Shown here: positions 43,842-53,805 of the stretch, piece after piece
Numbering within the stretch: the stretch's first letter is position 1
Layout of the letters: every line of letters begins with the position of its first letter
NCBI GenBank assembly: GCA_959347315.1
Contig: OY365814.1
Coordinates: 2,779,661 to 2,843,660, forward strand
Source of the DNA: Bimastos eiseni
Lineage: Eukaryota; Annelida; Clitellata; Crassiclitellata; Lumbricidae
Length of the DNA: 64,000 nucleotides
Direction: 5' to 3'
Made by a program: the position numbers and the translations under genes
The notes under the pieces: model-generated
Databases searched by the model: none
The model's input: only the letters and a program-made list of their open reading frames with translations
What the model was told of the DNA's origin: nothing

Positions 43842-44596
43842 GTATCCTTCTGTCTTTTGTGTAATGTACACGTTTCGCAAGCCTATATCAGCACACTGAA
43901 AATACAAGTGCTGATTTGTAAGCTCTTCCTGATATTTCTAAAACCCGCCTTTGCCCCGCTGCCTTCGCTATTTTTTTCTTTGTCCCGGGTAAATATGCTT
44001 GCTAGATATGACTATTCCACATTCTCAATCTCCTCGCCATCCACAATCAACAGGCTCCTGCTCGCTCTCACCCAAACGTCAGTGTCTTCTATTTGTCGAG
44101 TGGCGCTATAGAAATCTCTAAGAGTAAGATACTGCAGTACTCAGAAAATATGGGCGTCGGGTATTGGCCTCTCTTCATAATGTTCACGCTAGTGTGTTGC
44201 TCTTTACTGTGCCAACCTCTGCCAACCCTCACCATGATGATGCTGGATTGGATGATGACAGATAGATATATGGAGAGCTTAAAGAAAGTCTAAAGAGCGG
44301 GTTGAGTGGCGACTTAAGACCTGTCAGCCTGCTTTAGAGGCCGAAAACCAGATTAACCTTTTCTATACCATGACAAAATTAATATTCTATTACCTAGACC
44401 GCCGGGTATAACCGGAATTTTACGATGTTTGCTTTGTGACCTCAGTACACGGGAAAACGATGTTCACGGTATAAATGTACATCCGAGATTATGTCTATTA
44501 AAGTCTATAGTTATATAAACATCCCCCAAATCGTTTTAATCTCGGTTTTCACCAGATTTCCGCAAAAATAGTGGCAGAAACATAGAGATGGAGATC
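43842..44596. other. CARD/NHL gene intron 3 spacer
   Basis: Two plus-strand frames (43857-44111 and 44093-44293) have no splice context; a LINE-tail-like reading (RVALxKSLRVRYC) around 44090-44130 is too weak to call. Confidence 0.35.
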
Positions 44597-44599
44597 CCT

Positions 44600-44650
<51 letters not shown>
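44597..44650. repeat. (TA)n microsatellite
   Basis: Imperfect TA dinucleotide run of about 54 bp, interrupted by CATATACA. Confidence 0.9.
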
Positions 44651-44944
44651 GATCGCAACCGCGTTTATACTTGCAGAGGTTTTGTCTGATAATATGGCGA
44701 GTAAAAGGCAATCCTACAGTCTCAAATAAGTTGTAGAATAGCTGCAGAGTGATGAGTATGATGAATTTGATGATTGTGAAGATGATGTAGAAGAGAATAA
44801 TGAATGAGAGCGAGTAGTTGGAGCTGATGCTGACATGTGATATGAAGAAGATGATCTTGCGTTGCAAGACAGCGACGGAAAAATAAATGATGAAGATGAG
44901 AATGGCGCTGCGCGGACTCTGCTATTTAAATGCAATGAAGGGCA

Positions 44945-45735
44945 AGTAAAATTTAGGACAAGTAACATTCAGGCCAACTTGCATTCAGACCACATTACAT
45001 TCAGTGTAAATTACATTCGGGCCAATTAGCATTTAGGACAAATAACATTTAGGACGAATAGCATTCGGGATAAATAACATTCAGGCAAATTACAACCAGG
45101 ACAAATAACATTCAGGATAAATAACATTCAGGACAAATAATATTTAGGACAAAAACATTCAGGACAAATTACTTTCAGGACAAATAACATTCAGGACAAA
45201 ATAATATTCAGTCCAAATTAAATACAGACCAAATTACATTTAGGCAAAATTACATGCAGGCCAAATAACATTCAGGACAAATATCATTCAGGATAAGTAA
45301 CATTCAAAACAAATAACATTTAGGCTAAATAACACTTAGGCAAATTTCATTGAGGACAAATAGCATTAAGGACAAATAAATTCAAGTACAAATAATTTTC
45401 AAGACAAATACATTCGGGAGAAAAAACATTCAGGTCAAATTGCATTCAGGCCAAGTAACTTTTTGGACAAATAACATGCCGGACAAATAATATCTAAGAC
45501 AAATAACATTCAGGACCAATAATATGGACAAATAATATTCGGAACAAGTAACGTTCCGGACAAATAACATTCATTCCAAATTACATTCAGGCAAAATTAC
45601 ATTTAGGCCAAATTACTTGCAGGCCAAATGACATTTAAGACAAATAACATTCAGGACAATTAACATTCAGGACAAATATCATTCAGGACAAATAACGTTC
45701 AAGACAAACAATATTAAGGACAAACAGTCGTAAGG
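44945..45735 (+). repeat. Minisatellite, 16-bp phrase CATTCAGGACAAATAA
   Basis: About 45 consecutive copies of a 16-17 bp unit, all in the same orientation. Two word slots vary together: CATTCAGG/CATTTAGG and ACAAATAA/CCAAATTA, giving interspersed subtypes (GGACAAATAACATTCA and GGCCAAATTACATTCA). It lies in intron 3 of the CARD/NHL gene, 0.6 kb before the last exon. Confidence 0.9.
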
Positions 45736-45882
45736 ACATACAACTTTCTGGTTATGTTACTATAGCAACTGAGTCTCTAGTCAAATTTCAGATATTTCTC
45801 GGGTCACAGGAATTATTTTATACGTGCTAACGAAAAGGTTAAGCGAGTATCTTACATTTTCAGAGCAACATCAATTAACAGT

Positions 45883-45888
<6 letters not shown>

Positions 45889-45957
<69 letters not shown>
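45889..45957 (+). repeat. (CT)n(AT)n compound microsatellite
   Basis: CT repeated about 20 times, then AT about 14 times. Confidence 0.95.
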
Positions 45958-45960
<3 letters not shown>

Positions 45961-46366
45961 CAATATTATATCGATTAACAATTGACAATTGTTGACAATT
46001 GATTATAGATTTATATACACTTAATTATATATATACAATATATATATATACAATTGATTATATATATAATTATATAATGAAGTATAAATTAAAAGAGAGA
46101 TTGAGAAATATAGTGAAATCGATCAGTCGACTAAGTTGAATAACGCGTTAAATAAAAATTCTAGTTTTGATAATAATTAATTCCAATATCATGATAATAA
46201 TTTGTTTTTATTTAAGTGTCGAGTCAATTTGAATAGAAATGACTGAGACGAGCCATAAAATGAGTAAATAATTAAAAATAATCATGTATTTTCAGTGAGT
46301 TGTATTAGAACATCTATTGGTAAGAAGCCAGTTGCTAGTGTGTTAACGATATTTTTCGGATTTCAG
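45958..46366. other. CARD/NHL gene intron 3 end
   Basis: AT-rich, with the word GTTGACAATTGATTATAG (about 45994-46011) that recurs inside the last exon at 46680; ends in the ATTTCAG acceptor. Confidence 0.4.
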
Positions 46367-47280
46367 TCGTGTGTCCGATTTCTGTCAACTTCGTAGAGGT
46401 ACTCGACTTAGGAAGAGATCGGGTTCTTGGAGTGACTAAACTGAGAAATGGTATCTACGTACTCTGTCGTTCAACGTCTTCTGATCTTGCAGATGTAATT
46501 AATGTTTTTGATAATAGATCATTTTGTCTTCAGACAAAAATCGAATTAAAAGTCATTCAAGATCCCACGGGCATCGCCTCCAGTGAGAAGCCAAACTGTT
46601 TGTATATCTTAGACTCATCAGAGAAATGCATCTGGAAGATAATAAGAGAAACAGATGGCCAACACAAATTTGCTAAATGGTTGACAATTGATTATAGGCC
46701 ATTTGATCACCTTTCAGTGTCCACTAATGGTCAATTGTTGTTGAGAATCTTCAATTCCTTTCCGACAATTCTGATGATATACGGATCAAACGCAAAACTT
46801 CTTCGATCAATTCCGTTACCAACCTATATTATAGGAAGAATAACGTGCTTCGTGGAAACATCCATCGGGAGCTTCATCATCAGTCACACATTTGACGAAG
46901 AAAAACACAAGGAGATGCAACAGCGTGGGTCAAGAGAGAGCAAATGGGATAATGGAAACTGTATAGATGAGTTGACCAGCGATGGACAGATGGTTGTCCG
47001 TAGTTTTATTCCCTCAAATAAAACACAACAACTGAATAGTGATCTATATATCTCAATCGATTCAGATGATAGAGTGTTTGTGGCTGACCGTTTGAATAGT
47101 AGAGTGATTCTCTTGGATTCTGATCTTCAATGGAATCGAATTCTTTGTTCAAATGACAATAAAGACGTTCCAGGGATCGACTTTCCACAAAGATTGTGCT
47201 ACGACGAAGACCAGAGGCAACTTATCGTTGCTCGTTTTCTCATGCCAGACGTTAATGTTTACACTTTCAGGCAAATATAG
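46367..47280 (+). CDS. CARD/NHL gene, terminal exon (NHL-like beta-propeller)
   Basis: Acceptor GATTTCAG in phase 1; 303 codons to the TAG at 47278-47280. The product reads as a series of beta-propeller blades: KLRNGIYVLCRSTSSDLADV, PNCLYILDSSEKCIWKI, HLSVSTNGQLLLRI, LYISIDSDDRVFVADRLNSR and VILLDSDLQW, PQRLCYDEDQRQLIVARF. D-x-R-V-F-V-A-D-x-x-N-x-R-V-I-L-L-D is the NHL-repeat signature seen in TRIM-NHL proteins. A ligand- or RNA-binding propeller is likely. There is no signal peptide. Together with the CARD and F-box-like exons it makes a 578-residue adaptor. AATAAA near 47760 could be the polyadenylation signal. Confidence 0.8.
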
Positions 47281-47819
47281 TGACTTTTCATGTATTGATT
47301 CTGACAAAAGAATCCTTTCTAATCTCAGATTTATACAAGCAACAAATTTATTCCTCTAACACATCTATATTTTAAGCAGTTATCAACTGATATTTTACAC
47401 TCAGAAAAAGAACTATTATAAACCCTTGTTTTTTTCAGAAATGAGAAAATTCAGCTTTTGGTAAATCGATTGCAAGCACATGCATGCAAATATTGATCAT
47501 AGCGCATAATGTCGATAAGTTATAAGGTTAAGTAGAGTAAGTTGAAGCTCTGATATAGTCAGTGTTCGCTCCGTTTAAATCAACCGCTATAGACCCCATT
47601 ATTTTCTGAAGAGTAAGTTTAATTAAACTTGCATTTTGCCTATTTGTAATTATATTTATAATTAGCTATGATTATAATTATTTGTCCTAATTAGCCGTGT
47701 TGATTGGTGCAATCATAAGGCCGTTGCATATTCTCCAAACTAGCCTGGATGAAAATTATTTAATAAATAATTCAGCAGCGAAGACATATTCTGGATTTTC
47801 ATTCATTCATTGATTACGA
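47281..47819. other. CARD/NHL gene 3' region
   Basis: No further exon recognised; AT-rich with a TAATAAATAAT word near 47760. Confidence 0.4.
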
Positions 47820-48150
47820 TAATGTTATGCATAGCGCCTTATCAAGGTCAGTGCTCAGAGGCTCTCTAAAGTCCCAATCTCAGCGCGTCGAAATGAAATC
47901 GTCTTAAGATGAGACGAGTTTCAGGAGGAGAGCAAAGCTTTAACGTTTGGCCATTAAAATCGATGGACCTACCACTGAGAAGGCACGACTCTGCCTGGTA
48001 GCGGTGCGAGCACGAGGAACACAGAGAAGACCTTGTTCAGCCGAGTGGAGGTAGCGTGAGCCCCGAGCACTTAAGGTGGGGCAGCAGAGCTCGACCAGGT
48101 AGGCAGAAAAGTGAGGCTTAGAGGGCATCGCCAAACTAAGGCAGGCATTG
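47820..48150 (-). mobile_element. LINE C-terminal fragment
   Basis: Minus strand reads SRYLHSAEQGLLCVPRARTA and TRQSRAFSVVGPSILMAKR-stop. A-F-S-V-V-G-P-S is the LINE ending just before W-N-x-L-P. The 3' side carries GATTACGATAATG and ATAGCGCC, as in the other copies. Confidence 0.75.
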
Positions 48151-48471
48151 TATTCGATTCGCTGCCCGAACCGAATATATATTTTCCTCCGGCGTTATCA
48201 CTAAATTCGCAGGAAATTTTGGTATAGCACGCCACAGTGGGGAGCATTTTAGTAATAGAGAATAGAGATCATCAGGTGGTCAGATGGGAATTAGTCATGG
48301 AAGGAACACAGGAAGTCAAATCATGTGTGAAAATACCAAATTTCTTTTTAAAAGACAGACTATGAAATAGTTAGGCAAAGGCTGAAGGAAAACGACGTTA
48401 AGGATTTGAAAAGTGCAGTAAGAGGTATGAATGTGAATGATGCCTGGGAAACGTTTAACGGGATCATGACA
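48151..48471. other. Spacer, unrecognised
   Basis: No feature seen; purine-rich on the plus strand toward the foldback element. Confidence 0.35.
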
Positions 48472-48479
48472 GAGATTAT

Positions 48480-48652
48480 GGTGTCCGCTCGATAAGCCAA
48501 AGGTTCAATAGTCCGAAGGTTCGATATTCCGAAGATTAGTGTAAGCTCGAGAGTGCCTAGGGCTCGATAGTTGGAAGAAAACTCGGGCTAGAATTTTTTT
48601 CGAATTATCGAACCTTCAGACTATCGAACCTTCGGACTATAGATATAGAACC
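48480..48652. mobile_element. Foldback element family A, copy A1
   Basis: Left end GGTGTCCGCTCGATAAGCC, right end ATAGATATAGAACC. Perfect 8-bp target duplication GAGATTAT at 48472-48479 and 48653-48660. At 173 bp it is the smallest complete copy: two to three phrases per arm and a centre with CTCGAGAGTGCCTAGGG, which also occurs inside MITE B. Confidence 0.95.
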
Positions 48653-48660
48653 GAGATTAT

Positions 48661-49149
48661 AGAGGGAACGTACCAAAACAGAAACGCACAAATAAGAGGA
48701 GGCCATGGGTAACACGAGAGGTTCAACGAAAGAGGAGGGCAAAAAACCACGCGTGGAAGAAAGTTCAAAAGTTGAAGAAAGAAGCAAAACAATGCATGGG
48801 ATTGTAACAGTGCAGAAAGGCTCGCGATTTCAACAAGTAATTATGTGAAGAAAAGAATTGGGTATATGCCAGTTTTACAGATTTTAATTTTATTAGTAGC
48901 AGTTGGTGTCAGTAACCCCGTCCCATATTTGGGATTGTAAGCACAAGAGCCCTTATCTACTTCCTAGTTTGCAAATTATGCCATTTATGAGCTCCGAAAT
49001 GCATCTTATGTTCACGCTACGGTTGAAAAGTGAATGAATGATCACATACTTATTGAAAATGGTGTTGGTTTTTGACGTAGGAACTATATGCACACACCAG
49101 GTTGCTGAAGCAGGCTATTACAGGAACTCTAATTAACCAATCACTTTTC
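48661..49149. other. Spacer, unrecognised
   Basis: Short lysine/arginine-rich readings on the plus strand (48660-48810) resemble retroelement coding sequence but match no motif. Confidence 0.3.
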
Positions 49150-49720
49150 TATGGGTAATATTATAATATAGTCAATGCTCCGCTGGATGTTGGGGTCATA
49201 ACTGACGAAAACAGTGGTGATGAGGAAGGGCACCATGAACAAATTGTCAAAGAGGCAGCTCCTAGCTGAAGCTGTTGCGACAACACATGATGCAACTGAG
49301 AGACATGACAAGTAGGCAACTTAGGCAACGTCAAGCTTGAGCGATTCAGACATTGATGAAGTTCCTAAAATCAACAATTGGATGCAAAGCACATCAGGAG
49401 CAGCAACAGCCTCAAAGTTGGTGCAAGCCTAATCTACCAACATCATCGCATTTTCTTGAATGGCCATCTTGAATGGTCACACTGGTCAGCTAGTAAGCCA
49501 AATTTTCTTGGACAGGAATGGTCAGCTGTCAGTTTGCTTCAGCATATTCCTCGATGCCATTATTCAGTTTGTTTGCGACAGTTCTACACAGTATGGCGGA
49601 CCGAAAGGAAAGCTGCACTTCGACAGCAGCAGAATGCGGTCAGTTTTTGCAATCCTAATGATGAGTTGGTTTGTCAGTTACTGTTCCAATCAACATTTAA
49701 TAAACGTCCTCTTAACACTT
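49150..49720 (+). pseudogene. piggyBac-like transposase remnant
   Basis: Across frame changes the plus strand reads LTDENSGDEEGTMNKLSKRQ then LLAEAVATT, and further on FSIFLDAIIQFVCDSSTQYG and GPKGKLHFDSSRMRSVFAIL. T-D-E-x-S-G-D-E followed by L-F-x-x-F-x-D-x-x-I-x-x-x-x-x-x-x-x-x-Y is the N-terminal half of PGBD-type piggyBac transposases (from memory). The catalytic aspartates further downstream are not present. Dead copy. Confidence 0.65.
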
Positions 49721-50912
49721 TGCAAAAGAAACTGTTTCTGTTTCTGTCTTTAGGTCCAATTACTGTTTCTTTCTTCCCTGTCCTCAGCAGCGGGTTGGTT
49801 TACCTCCCCTCTAAGGTAAAGAGTGTGAACACACAGTGCCATGCTGGTTGGACTCCAACAAGTCCCACTGCGACTCTTTCATTCATATATACACACACTC
49901 ACAACGCATACACACATACAAACACAAACAAACATATATATATAAATGGACGTGTACAAAAAAGTCAACACCTAATTACAACTCCGTTACTACCTTGGCT
50001 AATGCTTTAAGCGCCAACTCACAGCTACTCTCCATTATGGACTCCTTCATGTCGGACTGCAACCCTTTCATTCATACAAACACAAACATATATGTGTTTA
50101 CATATACATATATGTACAAGAAATTCGACACAAAGCTACAAGTCCGTTTCAAAATTACAACACCGTTACTTTAGGAACAGTATTGGAGTTGTATATATAT
50201 CTGAGTTGTAGAACCTTCAAAATAAAGCCACCACGCTGCTTGGTTAAATTGGAATAAAGGTATTAATCAGTCTATAGTGGTCAGACTTTCAGTTTCAATA
50301 TTATCATACTTTTGAAAACATAAATATATACACGCATAATTTAATACACGATCTTTAATATACTATAATGTTATCCGATTAATTTCCGAAAATTGTCAAC
50401 ATAAGCCAACATTTAAATTGGCATCTTGCTGGTAAATTAATATAGACTGTTCCCTACTCTCGAAGACGTCAATTCAAAAAGCGAGAGTTCTCAATTTATT
50501 CCATAGATGGCCAAAGACTTTCAATATCGGTGCTGTAAACAAATTTTTAGGACAGAAGTTGAATTTATTTTTTAATTACTTATTAAGTTAGCAAGTTAAT
50601 GAAAACCGTATAGAACACTGGCCAAATATAGGTTACAGATAATGTCATTAAAAATCTTTAAAGCACTTCAACTGCCAATAGGCTATAACGTAATGTTGTA
50701 TCAACTCAGAAAGGGAAAGGACAATGAAATTATTTATATTATTAGGACTTTGTTATTTTTTCCATACTAATAAAATAAATAATATAATGAAAATTATCGT
50801 TTTTTAAGTCATGTATACCAAACAAGAATATAAAAAAATATAAATAAAATTTGCCTTTGTGTAGGCCGGTCAAAGCAAAAGACTGAAATTTCTAGAATTT
50901 GAGCGCTGTCGT
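49721..50912. other. AT-rich spacer
   Basis: Two direct repeats of about 25 bp around CAACCCTTTCATTCATA (about 49865-49890 and 50060-50083) with ACAC/ATAT runs between them; otherwise nothing recognised. Confidence 0.4.
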
Positions 50913-51534
50913 AAAAATAACTATTTAACATTCGATTGACGAGTTTATCAGTTATTTTTGATAGTGATTTGTTTATGATTTGAAGCTTTTTGTGTCAAAT
51001 GTTGATCTGTGTCCATGGAAGTTGTTGCAGTAGTTCTACGCTTGACCATGAATGCTCTCTACACCGAAGCATGGCCACTTTTAAAGACACGAAATGTGTG
51101 TAGAGCAATCGGTAACTTTGTTTAAAAAGCGTATAGCATTATTAAACCAACCGCTAAACCACATTGTAGTGCTACAAATCGAGAATAATGTACAAAGGAA
51201 CCAGAGTATCATCTAGGGTGGATAAAAATAACTATTTAACATTCGATTGACGAGTTTATCAGTTATTTTTGATAGTGATTTGTTTATGATTTGAAGCTTT
51301 TTGTGTCAAATGTTGATCTGTGTCCATGGAAGTTGTTGCAGTAGTTCTACGCTTGACCATGAATGCTCTCTACACCGAAGCATGGCCACTTTTAAAGACA
51401 CGAAATGTGTGTAGAGCAATCGGTAACTTTGTTTAAAAAGCGTATAGCATTATTAAACCAACCGCTAAACCACATTGTAGTGCTACAAATCGAGAATAAT
51501 GTACAAAGGAACCAGAGTATCATCTAGGGTGGAT
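50913..51534 (+). repeat. Perfect tandem duplication, 311-bp unit, two copies
   Basis: The 311 bp beginning AAAAATAACTATTTAACATT (50913) repeat at 51224; by eye I find no difference between copies up to the shared GGGTGGAT end. No long reading frame is contained. The lack of divergence means a very recent duplication or an assembly artefact. Confidence 0.95.
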
Positions 51535-51959
51535 AGACAAACAGTAAGTCACCATATTTTATATAGCATTCTGAATATACACTGAACAATAGAGCAATAA
51601 TTATAACAGAACTCTAACTAGTAAATGTAGTAGAGCCATTTTAGAAATTCGTGTACATAGAAAATGTTCTGTATAACAGATTCGCATAATCAATGATTAG
51701 TAAAGAATACAAAAGTGATCGCATTGCTGATTCAAGTTTAGATAAAATGCTTGGACCTCTACGAATAACGCCAGTGTGGATGAGTCATTCGAGACTTCAA
51801 ATTCCTCGGAAATTCCCCGAATACCGCCCGAGACGAATAACAATTTCCACATCAACAAATTGTTCGATGATTCTTCCAGCATAAAGGTTAGCGCAATACT
51901 GATGAAAATTTCAATATAATAATGCGTAGACATTATTAAATGGCACTTGATCTGGTTTA
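51535..51959. other. Spacer, unrecognised
   Basis: Frames on both strands over 51690-51930 are complementary shadows; none has motif or splice support. Confidence 0.35.
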
Positions 51960-52620
51960 AATACTCTGAATTATTAAGGGATGCTCTCAGTGCGGAAGCC
52001 CCGATGAAAGAGAAATGTCTTCAGGGAACTTATAAATGACGAGACAGTGACCCAAGACATCGGTTTTTCCAGCAGAGCGAAGCAAGGTATCAGACAGTGG
52101 TTTGCAAATAAGGTCTCAGAAATATTTACGGGCAACGTCCATCAAAGAGTTGAACAACAGACAGAAAATCCTATAGCGAATGCGCGCAGCTATTAGGAGC
52201 CAGTGCAAAACCTCAGATATGCAGGCACAGATATGAGCGAACTTTGAAAAACAAGCGATGACCTTTGCTAAATCATTGAGAGCCGATTGAAGAGGTGTAA
52301 GGTAGGCCTACATGTATAAGGAGTGAGTCATAGTAGTCTATGAGAGAGCAGATTGATGCACGGACAAAAATAAGATCGTCGTAGGTGAAGCTAACGTATG
52401 AGTCGAGAGTAGCATCCAATTCCAGGACGCTAAAGAATAGGTAAAATGGAAGAGCATCTGTGTCAGCAATAATGAAGAAGATATTTAGGATGGGATGGAT
52501 CTCGTATCTCTGTGAAACGTGAAATTTAATCTCAGGCCTCTGTGACCGGGAATCCCCAAGAGTCTGGCAACGGTCTGAGATAGGCCTACATATTTTGAAC
52601 CAGAGAACCAACTAAAACCA
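51960..52620 (-). mobile_element. LINE 3' fragment, decayed
   Basis: Minus strand, 52273-52400, reads FVRASICSLIDYYDSLLIHV then GLPYTSSIGSQ, a degraded form of the I-x-S-x-L-D-Y-C-N-S-L-L-x-G-L-P-x-S segment of LINE ORF2. Further left the order is lost. Confidence 0.6.
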
Positions 52621-52639
52621 GACAGGATCATAGAAATTA

Positions 52640-53080
52640 AACGAGAATCCTGACTATTTCCGACTTTACTTAGTAGGCTACAGAGCCGGAGAAGAAGATG
52701 GACGATTTAAGAGCCTGGCGAAGTTTAACCAACACGTGAGACGAAGTTAATAAAAGCGGGCGGAAACCATCAAAATTTTAATCCGTGGTCTGGCGAGCTG
52801 GAGGTAAAATCGATGACTATAGACGCTTTGGATCATTTTTATGTTGGAAGACGAGGTTTCCCAATGGTCGAGTTTTTTCTGACGGTGGAGTCGGTGCACA
52901 TGCTGAATTTAAGTCACACACTGACGACGCTCAGCTATTTCGCGAGATCTGTGATTGCCTCATCGTTTCACACAGAGAGCGCAACGTTGTCGACACTCGA
53001 CATCAAACCACAACGAGCAGTCTCTGTCGGGATCGTATCCGCCGTAATGGTAGTATCCTGGTTAGGATTTGACTCTTTGT
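52640..53080 (-). pseudogene. Possible relic of a receptor ectodomain exon
   Basis: The 25-mer starting GTTTAACCAACACGTGAGAC at 52716 differs at one position from 57826-57850 inside the Ig exon of the receptor gene. On the minus strand the adjacent sequence reads, with stops, TARCGLMSSVDNVALSV and STVRKNSTIGKPRLPT, which look extracellular-domain-like. It may be a decayed duplicate of an ectodomain exon placed 3' of the gene's last exon. Confidence 0.35.
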
Positions 53081-53227
53081 AGAATGTAGAAAGAAGATAT
53101 CGATTTCTTCGTCCAGGAGTGGAACATCGCGAAGTGTAGGATCGATCGAGTGTTTGAGACATTGTCATCCAATAACTTCCATCGCGAACCATAGGGATCA
53201 TATTTATTGATTGCAAAAATGTACATG

Positions 53228-53480
53228 TTTGGCACCCCATCAGCTAGCTACTCAGAAGCGCTCCCAACCCAACACGGCTGAAAACGCATCTAAGTAAGTT
53301 TTAGGCACCATGCCTAATACCAATGAAAGTCCATTCCTTACCATAGGGCTGAACACAGAGAAATCGGGATGCTGTCTAATTGCAGTTCGTTTACGGTGAA
53401 TCAAAAGTTCACCATGTGTAGAAAAGCGGAGGGCACGACGTCCCTGTATGCCCATGATAGAGCAAATGAGCTCTGGTAGA
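53228..53480 (-). mobile_element. LINE C-terminal fragment
   Basis: Minus strand reads GRRALRFSTHGELLIHRKRT, FSVFSPMVRNGLSLVLGM and ends DAFSAVLGWERF-stop. F-S-V-x-x-P-x-x-x-N-x-L matches the LINE ending G-P-x-x-W-N-x-L-P with substitutions. The 3' side has AGAAGCGCTCCC. Confidence 0.7.
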
Positions 53481-53602
53481 TTTTAAATATACGGGTCTCA
53501 TGCAGAGGCAACTAATTAGCTACAGAATATTAAACTGTATGGTGCGAGAATAATTATGTGAAATAGTTGCAGTGCGATCGATATTAAGAAAGTTTATCGG
53601 AG

Positions 53603-53805
53603 CTATTTCTTGATTACAAGTGCCTGATAAATGGTCGGTTCAACTAGAGGACTTCGGTGTAAGACCTCCAGATTATCATATTCTGATGCAGCAACGTCGA
53701 CGACTTTTCCAGTTCCAAGATCATTTTCGTAAACATTGTCTTCTTCTTCTACTCTCTGTTGGAGCTCATAATCGTTTCCATCACATTTGTCACCAACATC
53801 TGCGG
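53603..53805 (-). CDS. CUB/Ig receptor gene, last exon (tyrosine-rich cytoplasmic tail)
   Basis: Acceptor TTTCATCAG on the minus strand, phase 1, matching the TM exon donor (G plus CC gives Ala). It encodes ADVGDKCDGNDYELQQRVEE, EDNVYENDLGTGKVVD, ASEYDNLEVLHRSPL and VEPTIYQALVIKK-stop. Four tyrosines lie in acidic contexts; YDNL and YQAL are Y-x-x-L boxes separated by 13 residues, close to the ITAM spacing of 6-12. Such tails recruit SH2 proteins after phosphorylation. Length 66 residues, typical of a signalling tail. Confidence 0.75.

Noticed and set aside
45994..46700. Repeat of GTTGACAATTGATTATAG in intron and in the propeller exon
   Set aside because: Only 18 bp in an AT-rich context; probably coincidence or microduplication and not interpretable alone.
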